Source: Ga0077527 sp038144955
GTDB taxonomy: Bacteria > Pseudomonadota > Gammaproteobacteria > Burkholderiales > SG8-41
DNA: 15,275 nucleotides
Direction of reading: 5' to 3'
NCBI GenBank assembly: GCA_038144955.1
Contig: JAYQOT010000053.1
Span: forward strand, 1 to 15,275
In this document: piece after piece, positions 1-6,866 of the stretch
Layout: the number at the start of each line of letters is the position of its first letter
How positions within the stretch are numbered: position 1 is the first letter of the stretch
The notes under the pieces: model-generated
The model's database searches: none
The model's input: the letters and a program-made list of their open reading frames with translations, nothing else
What the model was told of the DNA's origin: nothing
Translations under genes and position numbers: made by a program

Positions 1-305
1 TAACCCTGTGCCTTGCGCGCCATGACGGCGTGGTACGGATTCATGAAGGCCAAATCAATCGTGCCTTTATAGAATGCCTCCTCAAACTGGGGAATGGATT
101 CAAACGTTCTCAGCTCAAAGACAATGCCTGTGTCGGCTGTGAGCTGCTTGAGCAGCGGCTGCCATTCCTTGAAGACCTGGGGAGGCGTGAACTGCGGTAC
201 GGCGCTGAACACGTATTTGGAAGCAGCCTCGACGCCGGGGCTGACCAGAATCCAGAAAACCAATCCCAAAATCAAATTGAATGCTGCACTTTTTTTAACA
301 TTCAT
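1..305 (-). CDS. PhnD-type phosphate/phosphonate ABC transporter substrate-binding protein (N-terminal part)
   Basis: The first 101 codons lie in the window; the rest runs off the left edge. Residues 1-28 form a Sec signal peptide: a short basic start (MNVKK), a hydrophobic stretch, and a likely cleavage after VEA. The mature part (KYVFSAVPQFTPPQVFKEW, later DTGIVFELRT, then GTIDLAFMNPYHA) matches the opening of PhnD-like type 2 periplasmic binding proteins, in which FxxAVxxQ, PxxxxxxWxPLL and the D(L/I)AFxxPxxY region are typical. A Shine-Dalgarno GAGG (313-316) lies 7 nt before the ATG. No permease or ATPase gene is visible, so the true ligand is unknown. Many lone PhnD-like proteins serve as sensor-partner proteins rather than transporter parts. 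Family assignment is fairly sure; substrate is not. Confidence 0.8.
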   Translation of the reverse strand, partial: MNVKKSAAFNLILGLVFWILVSPGVEAASKYVFSAVPQFTPPQVFKEWQPLLKQLTADTGIVFELRTFESIPQFEEAFYKGTIDLAFMNPYHAVMARKAQG

Positions 306-339
306 TGCGGTACCTCGTTAGCAAAATTTCAATAATCAC

Positions 340-375
340 CCGCTAGCGGCAGATCCGGCACTGCTGGGCCGGATC
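340..375. promoter_or_regulatory. Two adjacent palindromes upstream of the PhnD-like gene, possible operator
   Basis: CCGCTAGCGG (340-349) is a perfect 10-bp palindrome. Two bases further on, GATCCGGC (352-359) pairs perfectly with GCCGGATC (368-375) across an 8-nt spacer. Together they end about 35 bases upstream of the PhnD-like start codon, a usual place for a repressor or activator site. The function is inferred from position and symmetry alone; the larger repeat could instead be an RNA hairpin in the leader. Confidence 0.3.
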
Positions 376-445
376 GGGTTTGATTCACTTGATATTTTGG
401 CACATACGATCAATAAAACAGACCGGATGGGGTTTGGTAGTGCCG

Positions 446-471
446 GGAGGAAATGTGCTTCGCTTTCCTCC
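446..471. repeat. 8-bp inverted repeat, possible terminator or processing hairpin
   Basis: GGAGGAAA (446-453) and TTTCCTCC (464-471) are exact reverse complements around a 10-nt loop. This lies about 130 bases downstream of the trpE stop on the minus strand. There is no T tract on either side, so intrinsic termination is doubtful. Confidence 0.3.
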
Positions 472-513
472 GAAGAACCCTGTATTAGAAGAGGCTAAAT
501 TATCGCAAAGCAC

Positions 514-532
514 CATCTTGGTGCGCAAGATG
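514..532 (-). terminator. Hairpin downstream of trpE, weak terminator candidate
   Basis: CATCTTG (514-520) pairs with CAAGATG (526-532) around a 5-nt loop. The stem can continue past a 2-nt bulge with AAGC/GCTT. It lies about 70 bases after the trpE stop codon on the minus strand. The bases after it are AT-leaning (GATAATTTAG) but contain no clear U run, so it could be an RNA-stabilising hairpin rather than a true terminator. Confidence 0.3.
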
Positions 533-603
533 CTTGAGCGAGAGCAGCCCTGAGAGCGCGCCGGCCATGGGATATCGGCTTAAAATTCAGCCGACTTTGC
601 TGC

Positions 604-2079
604 TTATTCCAAGCGGGTGTCGAGTCCCGCCTCCGCAATCTCGGCTGCGCGCAGCAGCGCCCGCGCCTTGCTCTGGGTTTCCTGCCATTCCGCGGCAGGC
701 TGCGAATCCGCAACCACTCCGCCGCCGGCCTGCACGTGAAGACGCCCGTCCTTGACGACTGCGGTACGCAGCGCAATCGCCACGTCCATGTTGCCGTGGA
801 AGCCGAGATAGCCCACCGCGCCGGCGTATATGCAGCGCTTGACCGGCTCCAGTTCGTCGATGATTTCCATAGCGCGCACTTTCGGTGCACCGGACACGGT
901 GCCTGCCGGGAACGTCGCGCGCAGCACGTCGATTGCGGTCAATCCCGGCTTCAGCTTGGCCTCGACATTGGAGACGATGTGCATCACGTGTGAATAGCGC
1001 TCGATCACCATTTGCTCGGTAACCTTGACGCTGCCCGTCTGCGCAACCCGCCCCGCGTCGTTGCGTCCGAGATCGACCAGCATGATGTGCTCCGCGCGCT
1101 CCTTGGCGTCGGCCAGCAGTTCGGTGGCAAGCGCCGCGTCTTCTTCGGGTGTAGCGCCACGACGGCGGGTGCCGGCAATCGGACGCACGGTGACGGTATC
1201 ACCTTCGAGGCGGGCCAGAATTTCCGGAGATGCGCCGACGACATGAAAATCGTCGAGATTGAAAAAGAACATGTAGGGTGACGGATTGAGCGCACGCAGT
1301 GCGCGGTACAGCGACAGCGGCGAAGCATGGAAAGGCTTGCTCATGCGCTGCGAAGGCACCACCTGCATGATGTCGCCCTCGTAAATGTATTTCTTGGCCC
1401 GTTCCACCGCCCGGTGGTAGGCCGCTTCGCCGAATCCCGAAACCGCAGGCTCGGACGGCACCGGTGCGCTTTGCGGCAGCGTAACCGGTGCGCGCAGCTT
1501 CGCCAGCAATTCAGCCAGGCGCTTGCGGGCCGCACCATACGCGCCGGGTTGTCCCGGTTCGGCATAGACCACCAGCGACAACTTGCCGGAGAGGTTATCG
1601 ACGATGGCGATCTCCTCGGACACCAGCAACAGGATGTCCGGGGTCTTGAGTTCGTCACGTTTATCGGTTTTGGCCAGCCGCTTTTCGATGTAGCGCACGG
1701 TGTCGTAACCGAAATAGCCGACGAGACCGCCGCAAAAGCGCGGCAGCCGCGGATCGGTCGCCACCTTGAAGCGCTTCAGGTAACGGTCAACAAAGTCCAG
1801 CGGATCTGCAGCTTCCTCGCGCAGCGTCTCCCGGCCGTTGCAAAGCTCGCGACAGGTATGACCATGAACTTCGATACGGGTATTTGCGGCGAGCCCGATG
1901 AACGAATAGCGGCCGAAACGCTCGCCGCCGACTACGGATTCGAGCAGGTAGGTATAAGGGCGGTGCGCAAGCTTGAGGTAGATCGACAGCGGCGTGTCGA
2001 GATCGGCGAAGGTTTCGAGCACAACCGGCACACGGTTGTAGCCCGCGGCGGCAAGTCGATTGAATTCAGCTTCAGTCAT
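604..2079 (-). CDS. trpE: Anthranilate synthase component I
   Basis: This 491-residue protein converts chorismate to anthranilate, the first committed step of tryptophan synthesis, using ammonia delivered by a TrpG partner. The N-terminal part carries the LLES element (45-48), which in this family forms part of the tryptophan feedback pocket, followed by GRYSFIG. The chorismate-binding half shows QVVPSQRM (239-246), PIAGTRRRG (300-308), the LVDLGRND block (334-341) and ATFPAGTVSGAPK (388-400), all expected of an active TrpE and distinguishing it from PabB reasonably well. Length is normal. GGAG lies 9 nt before the ATG. It sits downstream of gph and rpe, a common betaproteobacterial order, but trpG, trpD and trpC do not follow. 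The 131-bp leader shows no Trp-rich leader peptide, so attenuation of that kind is not apparent. Confidence 0.96.
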   Translation of the reverse strand: MTEAEFNRLAAAGYNRVPVVLETFADLDTPLSIYLKLAHRPYTYLLESVVGGERFGRYSFIGLAANTRIEVHGHTCRELCNGRETLREEAADPLDFVDRYLKRFKVATDPRLPRFCGGLVGYFGYDTVRYIEKRLAKTDKRDELKTPDILLLVSEEIAIVDNLSGKLSLVVYAEPGQPGAYGAARKRLAELLAKLRAPVTLPQSAPVPSEPAVSGFGEAAYHRAVERAKKYIYEGDIMQVVPSQRMSKPFHASPLSLYRALRALNPSPYMFFFNLDDFHVVGASPEILARLEGDTVTVRPIAGTRRRGATPEEDAALATELLADAKERAEHIMLVDLGRNDAGRVAQTGSVKVTEQMVIERYSHVMHIVSNVEAKLKPGLTAIDVLRATFPAGTVSGAPKVRAMEIIDELEPVKRCIYAGAVGYLGFHGNMDVAIALRTAVVKDGRLHVQAGGGVVADSQPAAEWQETQSKARALLRAAEIAEAGLDTRLE

Positions 2080-2210
2080 GTCCTACTCCACGAAAAAGAA
2101 CGAAACAGCAACCCGTACGGCACATACCAGCAGCGCGAATCAGCAACGCCAATCGCGACGCCAGCACCAAGTGCCGGGAAGTGTTGCGGCCTTCGTGGGA
2201 AGAAACACAA

Positions 2211-2900
2211 TTAAACCTTTTTAATCAATGGGATACAATCAGAAAGCGCGCCTACTATAGCATCAACCTCCAGATTCTGCACGGCCGAACCTTCGTTATA
2301 TCCGTAGGGCACGCAGAACACCGGACAGCCTGCGGCGCGGGCAGCCTGCACGTCGTTGACCGAATCGCCGATCATCAACATCACGGACGGCGGCACAGAA
2401 AAATGCGTACAGGCATGCAGCAGTTGATCCGGATCGGGCTTCTTGCGCGACAGGGTGTCGCCTGACACGATCAGCGAAAAGTACGGCGCAAGTCCCATGC
2501 GTTCCAGCAGCGGCACGGTAAATGCGCCCGCCTTGTTGGTCACACAAGCCAGCGGGAAACCCGCCGACTTCAGCGCTTCCAGTCCTTCGCGCACGCCAGG
2601 ATAAATAGAGGTGTGACGGCCGTTAATCTCGGTGTAGACGCGCTCGAACACCGGCAACGCCTCTGTCATAGCCTTGGAGTCGACATGCCCATTGATATCG
2701 CGCGCCAGGGCGCGCTCCACCAGCCGCGGTATGCCCTTGCCGACGTAAGTCGTAATGGTTTCCAGCGGCAATGGCGCCCGCCCCAGCGCCTCGAGCATGC
2801 CGTTCACCGCGGCAGCAAGATCGGGAATGGTATCGAGCAAAGTTCCGTCCAGGTCGATCATCACGGCGCTGACGGGAAGGGGAAACGCGGGTTTCATCAT
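2211..2900 (-). CDS. gph: Phosphoglycolate phosphatase, HAD family
   Basis: This 229-residue HAD-superfamily hydrolase is predicted to dephosphorylate 2-phosphoglycolate, which arises from DNA repair and, in autotrophs, from RuBisCO oxygenation. HAD motif I is DLDGTLLDT, with nucleophile D16 and acid/base D18. Motif II is the threonine in CVTNKAG, motif III the lysine in SRKKPDPD, and motif IV MIGDSVNDVQAARAAG with its acidic pair. A helical cap lies between motifs I and II. Two adjacent ATG codons (2900 and 2897) could both serve as start; the Shine-Dalgarno is weak. It lies 53 bp after rpe and 131 bp before trpE on the same strand, the rpe-gph-trpE order common in Betaproteobacteria, so co-transcription is likely. 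A related HAD substrate cannot be excluded from sequence alone. Confidence 0.93.
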   Translation of the reverse strand: MMKPAFPLPVSAVMIDLDGTLLDTIPDLAAAVNGMLEALGRAPLPLETITTYVGKGIPRLVERALARDINGHVDSKAMTEALPVFERVYTEINGRHTSIYPGVREGLEALKSAGFPLACVTNKAGAFTVPLLERMGLAPYFSLIVSGDTLSRKKPDPDQLLHACTHFSVPPSVMLMIGDSVNDVQAARAAGCPVFCVPYGYNEGSAVQNLEVDAIVGALSDCIPLIKKV

Positions 2901-2953
2901 GATGCAGTGTACTCAGCGAACCGTACGGGCACAGTCGTCCGCTGGAGCTTTTT

Positions 2954-3616
2954 TCAGGATTTGGCGAGCGCTGCGCGCATCGCCGCGATGGTGGCCTTGT
3001 AATCCCTGGTGCCGAATATCGCCGAGCCGGCGACAAAGGTATCGGCGCCGGCACGGGCAATCTCGGCGATGTTGTCTGTCTTGACGCCGCCGTCCACTTC
3101 CAGCCAGATGTCACGGCCGGAACGCTCGATGCGCTTGCGCGCCTCGGCCAGCTTGGCCAGCGCACCCGGAATGAAGGACTGCCCGCCGAAACCGGGGTTG
3201 ACTGACATGATCAGCACCAGGTCAAGCTTGTCGATGACATGGTCGAGATAATCGAGGGGCGTTGCCGGATTGAACACCAGTCCGGCCTTGCAGCCGTTGT
3301 CCCGGATGAGGCCGATAGTGCGGTCGATATGCTCCGAGGCTTCCGGGTGAAATGAAATGATGTTGGCGCCGGCCTTGGCGAAATCGGGCACGATGCGATC
3401 CACGGGTTTGACCATCAGGTGCACGTCGATCGGCACCTTGACCAGCGGGCGGATCGCCTGGCACACCAGCGGCCCCACGGTGAGGTTGGGCACGTAATGG
3501 TTGTCCATCACGTCAAAATGGATCAGGTCGGCGCCGGCGGCAACCACGGACTGCACTTCCTCGCCCAGACGCGCAAAGTCAGCAGAAAGGATGCTCGGTG
3601 CAAGACGATGGGTCAT
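2954..3616 (-). CDS. rpe: Ribulose-phosphate 3-epimerase
   Basis: This 220-residue TIM-barrel enzyme interconverts D-ribulose 5-phosphate and D-xylulose 5-phosphate in the pentose phosphate or Calvin cycle. The start PSILSADFARLGEE is the family signature. Metal-binding residues are visible as H33 and D35 (IHFDVMDN), H66 (DVHLMV) and D175 (EVDGG). The phosphate-binding loops appear as MSVNPGFGGQ (137-146) and FVAGSAIFG (194-202). Length is typical. It is the first gene of a minus-strand run with gph and trpE and is divergent from apaG across 115 bp. The ATG is preceded only by a weak GGAT element. Confidence 0.96.
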   Translation of the reverse strand: MTHRLAPSILSADFARLGEEVQSVVAAGADLIHFDVMDNHYVPNLTVGPLVCQAIRPLVKVPIDVHLMVKPVDRIVPDFAKAGANIISFHPEASEHIDRTIGLIRDNGCKAGLVFNPATPLDYLDHVIDKLDLVLIMSVNPGFGGQSFIPGALAKLAEARKRIERSGRDIWLEVDGGVKTDNIAEIARAGADTFVAGSAIFGTRDYKATIAAMRAALAKS

Positions 3617-3642
3617 GTCGTTATCCGCAAAATGTTCCCGTG

Positions 3643-3648
3643 ATTGTA
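3643..3648 (-). promoter_or_regulatory. Candidate -10 element for the rpe-gph-trpE run
   Basis: On the minus strand this reads TACAAT, a good match to the sigma-70 -10 box, 26 bases upstream of the rpe start. The expected -35 position holds no good TTGACA match, so an activator or a different promoter may be used. It lies inside the 115-bp divergent rpe/apaG region. Confidence 0.3.
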
Positions 3649-3731
3649 ACTGTTCTGCGACCTTTCCCGGTACTCTTCACGGATGCGCGGTGCCGCTTCC
3701 GCCACCACGCCATGGATGAGAAAATACGGCC

Positions 3732-4112
3732 ATGACCGAACGCAAATACCAGTTTACCGTCACCCCGCGTGCAAAATTCATCGCCGAGCAGTCGGATGCG
3801 GGATCCGAGCGCTATGCCTTCGCCTATACCATCACCATCACCAACACCGGTGACGTTCCGGCACAGCTGGTGAGCCGCCACTGGATCATTACCGACGCCA
3901 ACAATCTGGTGCAGGAAGTCAGGGGCCAGGGTGTCGTCGGCGCGCAGCCGAATCTGAAGCCAGGCGAAAGTTTCGAGTACACCAGCGGGTCAATACTGGC
4001 CACTCCCGTCGGCACCATGCGCGGCGCCTACCAGATCGTGGCGGAAGACGGCACGCGTTTCGATGCGCCTATCCCCGAGTTCACCCTCTCCGCGCCGCGC
4101 GTGCTGCACTAG
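3732..4112 (+). CDS. apaG: ApaG domain protein
   Basis: This 126-residue protein has the ApaG (DUF525) fold, an immunoglobulin-like beta sandwich. Family marks are YAFAYTITITN (28-38), the SRHWIITDAN strand, GQGVVGAQP (65-73), PGESFEYTSG (77-86) and the MRGAYQIV strand near 96-103. ApaG has been linked to cobalt and magnesium resistance in enterobacteria, but its biochemical role is not settled. Length equals the usual 120-130 residues. The start is set by the conserved TERKYQFTV opening; a GGATGAG element lies 11 nt before the ATG, farther than usual. It is divergent from rpe and convergent with the small membrane peptide gene, 17 bp apart. Confidence 0.94.
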   Translation: MTERKYQFTVTPRAKFIAEQSDAGSERYAFAYTITITNTGDVPAQLVSRHWIITDANNLVQEVRGQGVVGAQPNLKPGESFEYTSGSILATPVGTMRGAYQIVAEDGTRFDAPIPEFTLSAPRVLH

Positions 4113-4129
4113 GCTGCCATGCCCGCGCC

Positions 4130-4246
4130 TCAGGAATTTCCCGGCTTGTCTTTGTCGTCGCCGCGCGGCCAGGTCAGCCAAACGATCCCGACCAGCAACG
4201 CCACCGCAAGGGCAGCCTCCAGCAACAACCACATCAATCCACTCAT
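4130..4246 (-). CDS. Small single-span membrane peptide, function unknown
   Basis: The reading frame encodes 38 residues starting MSGLMWLLL. Residues 4-26 form one strong hydrophobic helix (LEAALAVALLVGIVWLTW at its core), followed by a short charged tail (PRGDDKDKPGNS). This layout, a short outer end, one helix and a basic then acidic tail, is typical of a genuine small inner-membrane protein and unlikely in a random frame. The start is uncertain. A GGAG lies 13 nt before the ATG, or 4 nt before an in-frame TTG at 4255. It is tail-to-tail with apaG and head-to-head with mltA, with 28 bases between the start codons, so its promoter would have to lie inside mltA. No function can be assigned. 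Confidence 0.5.
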   Translation of the reverse strand: MSGLMWLLLEAALAVALLVGIVWLTWPRGDDKDKPGNS

Positions 4247-4274
4247 GGCGTGCAACCCGCTCCGGCTTTGATCA

Positions 4275-5501
4275 ATGATTGCAGTGGACTTTAACAAAAT
4301 ACCGTTGCGCGTGGCGCTGGGCGCGATAATCGTGGCCCTGTCTCTCGCGGCCTGCCGGTCTACACCGGAAAAAACCCCGCAACTTGCCGAACCGGCACCC
4401 GTCATCGCACCGCTGCCGGCGCCGCCACAACCAACACCGCCGGTTTCCGCGTCGTCACTGCGTCCAGCAACGTGGGGGGAATTGCCTTCCTGGGCGCAGG
4501 ATGATGTCGCTGCTGCCTGGAGCGCCTTTCTCACCAGTTGCCGGGTGCTGGCAGCCCAGTCGGCATGGAACAAGGTTTGTACTGAAGCTGAAAAAATTTC
4601 CCGGCCCGACAATGCGACAGCCCGGAGTTTTTTTGAATTGAATTTCCAGCCTTATCAGCTGGTCGGTGACGGCGGCCGCAACGAAGGCCTTGCCACCGGT
4701 TATTACGAACCGCTGCTGCGCGGCAGCCGCACACTCAAAGGCGGCTTCCGTTACCCGATATACGGCACCCCCGATGACCTGATCACGATCGATCTGCCGG
4801 CCTTCGGCATGGGCGACCGTGGATCAAGGTTGAAAGCCCGGCTCGACAATCGTCGTGCCGTGCCCTATTTCGATCGCGCTCAGATCGAATCGGGCCTTGC
4901 ACCGGTGCGCGGCAGGGAAATCGCCTGGGTCGACGATCCCGTGGAGCTGTTTTTTCTGCAGGTCCAGGGTTCAGGACGCATCGAACTCGATGACGGCAGC
5001 GTCATGCGCGTGGGATTCGCCGACCATAACGGCCATCCCTATCGCTCCATCGGTCGCCACCTGATTGATCGTGGCGAGTTGACGCTGGAGCGCGCATCGA
5101 TGCAGGGCATCAAGGCGTGGGCACAGAAAAATCCGGAAAAACTGCGCGAGGTGCTCAACCACAATCCCCGCTACATCTTTTTCCGCGAACTGCCGTCAAA
5201 CCTGGACGGTCCGCTCGGCTCGCTGGGTGTGCCACTCACGGCACGCCGCTCTATCGCGGTCGATCCGCGCCATGTGCCTTTGGGTGCCCCGGTCTTTCTC
5301 GCCACCACCTGGCCGCTCAGTAACAAGCCACTCAATCAGCTGGTCATGGCCCAGGATACGGGGTCAGCCATCCGCGGTGCGGTGCGGGCCGATTTTTTCT
5401 GGGGCTATGGCGATGCCGCGGGGCAAGAAGCGGGACGCATGAAACAGTCGCTGCGTATGTGGTTGTTGCTGCCTCACGGCTTTCCGCTGACGGCACCTTA
5501 G
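4275..5501 (+). CDS. mltA: Membrane-bound lytic murein transglycosylase A (lipoprotein)
   Basis: This 408-residue enzyme cleaves the glycan strand of peptidoglycan at the MurNAc-GlcNAc bond, forming 1,6-anhydro-MurNAc, from the inner face of the outer membrane. A lipoprotein signal peptide ends in the lipobox LAAC, with lipidated C27. A proline-rich linker (38-56) follows. The MltA domain begins around YYEPLLRG (143-150) and includes FFLQVQGSGRI (226-236). The C-terminal 3D double-psi barrel holds the acidic residues D361 (AQDTGSAIRG), D373 and D380 (WGYGDAAG). No Shine-Dalgarno is visible before the ATG. In-frame TTG (L11) or GTG (V13) starts would also leave a workable signal peptide, so the start is not certain. 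Residues 57-142 are less conserved in motif terms. Confidence 0.94.
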   Translation: MIAVDFNKIPLRVALGAIIVALSLAACRSTPEKTPQLAEPAPVIAPLPAPPQPTPPVSASSLRPATWGELPSWAQDDVAAAWSAFLTSCRVLAAQSAWNKVCTEAEKISRPDNATARSFFELNFQPYQLVGDGGRNEGLATGYYEPLLRGSRTLKGGFRYPIYGTPDDLITIDLPAFGMGDRGSRLKARLDNRRAVPYFDRAQIESGLAPVRGREIAWVDDPVELFFLQVQGSGRIELDDGSVMRVGFADHNGHPYRSIGRHLIDRGELTLERASMQGIKAWAQKNPEKLREVLNHNPRYIFFRELPSNLDGPLGSLGVPLTARRSIAVDPRHVPLGAPVFLATTWPLSNKPLNQLVMAQDTGSAIRGAVRADFFWGYGDAAGQEAGRMKQSLRMWLLLPHGFPLTAP

Positions 5502-5580
5502 CTTTATTTCGCGGTCCAATCTGCAACAGGATCCGGTTTGTCCGGAACCCCGCAACCCATAGTTTTATGAAACATCGGTC

Positions 5581-6849
5581 ATGAACGTCATCGTTCTCGG
5601 TGCAGGTGTTACCGGCGTGGCAAGCGCCTGGTACCTGCGCAAAGCGGGCCATGATGTCACGGTCATCGACCGCCGCGAGGCTGCGGGACTGGAAACGTCA
5701 TTTGCCAATGGCGGCCAGATCTCGGTCTCACACGCCGAACCGTCGGCCAACCCGCGGGCACCGTTGCAGGTTTTGCGCTGGCTGGGGCGGGCTGATGCGC
5801 CACTGTTGTTCCGGTTGCGCGCAGACTGGCAGCAATGGCGCTGGTGTTGGGCATTCCTGCGCGAATGCACTCCACAACGCCTGCACTACAACATCCGCCA
5901 GCTTGTCGCACTGGGTCGTTACAGCCGCACAACCCTCGCTCAACTACGCGACGAAACCGGCATTCAGTACGACCAGCTCACCCGCGGCATTCTGCATTTC
6001 TACACCAGCGACAGCGCATGGCGTGATGCGCAGCAGGCTGCCCGCCTGATGCGGGATGCGGGTTGCACGCTGGAATCGCGGTCCGCAGAGGAATGTGTCG
6101 CCATCGAACCTGCGCTGGCTCCGCTGCAAGACCGCATTGCCGGAGCCACCTATACGCCCGAGGATGAATCGGGTGATGCCCACCTCTTCACCACCCGGCT
6201 GGCCGCTTTGGCCGCAGAGCGCGGCACCCGCTTCAGTTACGGAACTACGGTTAAATCACTGCTCATCGATGCCCGCGGCAGGTTCAGCGGCGCAAGACTG
6301 CTGTTCGCAGACGGCAGTGAAGAAATAAAAACCGCCGATGCCTGCGTGGTTTGCCTGGGAGTGGGCAGTGCGTCCCTGCTGCGTCCGCTGGGAGTGGACC
6401 TGCGCATCTATCCCGTTAAAGGTTATTCGGTGACGTTGCCGGTCCTGGATTCCCGGCGCGCCTACACGGTTTCACTGACCGACGATGAATACAAACTGGT
6501 GTTTTCACGACTGGGGGACCGCCTGCGCATCGCCGGCACCGCTGAATTCGCCGGTTACGATACCGCGCTTACCCCGGCGCGCTGTGACGCCATCCTGCGC
6601 CGACTCAACGAGCTTTTCCCGGATGCGGGCGATGTCAGCCAGGCCCAGCTGTGGGCGGGTCTGCGACCGGCCACACCGTCGAACCTGCCTTATATCGGCG
6701 CCACGCGATTCCCCAATCTTTACCTGAACACCGGACACGGGACCCTGGGCTGGACTCAGGCCTGCGGCGCGGCCTCGGCGGTTTCGGAGCTGGTCGCAGG
6801 CCGCATCCCCGAAGTCGATTTCGATTTCTGCGGCAGCCGGGCGGGATAA
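5581..6849 (+). CDS. dadA: D-amino acid dehydrogenase small subunit, FAD-dependent
   Basis: This 422-residue DAO-superfamily flavoprotein is predicted to oxidise D-amino acids such as D-alanine to keto acids, passing electrons to the respiratory chain at the inner membrane. The N-terminal FAD-binding Rossmann motif is VIVLGAGVTGVASAWYL (G7, G9, G12), followed by the DadA-typical ETSFANGGQISVSHAEP (38-54). The C-terminal FAD-contact region reads GLRPATPSNLPYIG and later NTGHGTLGWTQACG. Length fits DadA (about 415-435). It begins 79 bp after mltA. Only a poor Shine-Dalgarno is present. A five-codon frame (5567-5584) overlaps its ATG by an ATGA junction, which may be chance. No alanine racemase gene (dadX) is adjacent. 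It converges with the adenylate cyclase gene, with 17 bp between stops. Confidence 0.93.
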   Translation: MNVIVLGAGVTGVASAWYLRKAGHDVTVIDRREAAGLETSFANGGQISVSHAEPSANPRAPLQVLRWLGRADAPLLFRLRADWQQWRWCWAFLRECTPQRLHYNIRQLVALGRYSRTTLAQLRDETGIQYDQLTRGILHFYTSDSAWRDAQQAARLMRDAGCTLESRSAEECVAIEPALAPLQDRIAGATYTPEDESGDAHLFTTRLAALAAERGTRFSYGTTVKSLLIDARGRFSGARLLFADGSEEIKTADACVVCLGVGSASLLRPLGVDLRIYPVKGYSVTLPVLDSRRAYTVSLTDDEYKLVFSRLGDRLRIAGTAEFAGYDTALTPARCDAILRRLNELFPDAGDVSQAQLWAGLRPATPSNLPYIGATRFPNLYLNTGHGTLGWTQACGAASAVSELVAGRIPEVDFDFCGSRAG

Positions 6850-6866
6850 GCCTGCGTGGGTCCGGC

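Larger units (their letters stand above)
306..603. other. Non-coding stretch with several inverted repeats between trpE and the PhnD-like gene
   Basis: No convincing gene lies in these roughly 300 bases. In genome order they hold a 10-bp palindrome (340-349), an 8-bp inverted repeat (352-359 with 368-375), a near-identical 14-mer present twice (370-383 and 423-436, one mismatch), an 8-bp inverted repeat (446-453 with 464-471), a 7-bp hairpin (514-532) and a 6-bp hairpin just past the trpE stop (575-594). The minus-strand genes need a stop signal for trpE and a promoter for the PhnD-like gene here. No T-rich run follows any hairpin on the minus strand, so a classical intrinsic terminator cannot be assigned. 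No trpG remnant was recognised. Confidence 0.6.

Noticed and set aside
2080..2210. Possible trp leader peptide or attenuator before trpE
   Set aside because: No short frame with clustered Trp codons and no paired terminator/antiterminator with a T tract was found.
1327..2214. 295-codon open frame opposite trpE
   Set aside because: It is antisense to a well-supported trpE, is rich in Arg, His and Gln as expected of a shadow frame in high-GC DNA, and shows no family motif.
5567..5584. Five-codon frame ending in an ATGA overlap with the dadA start
   Set aside because: It has no ribosome-binding site and is too short to separate from chance.
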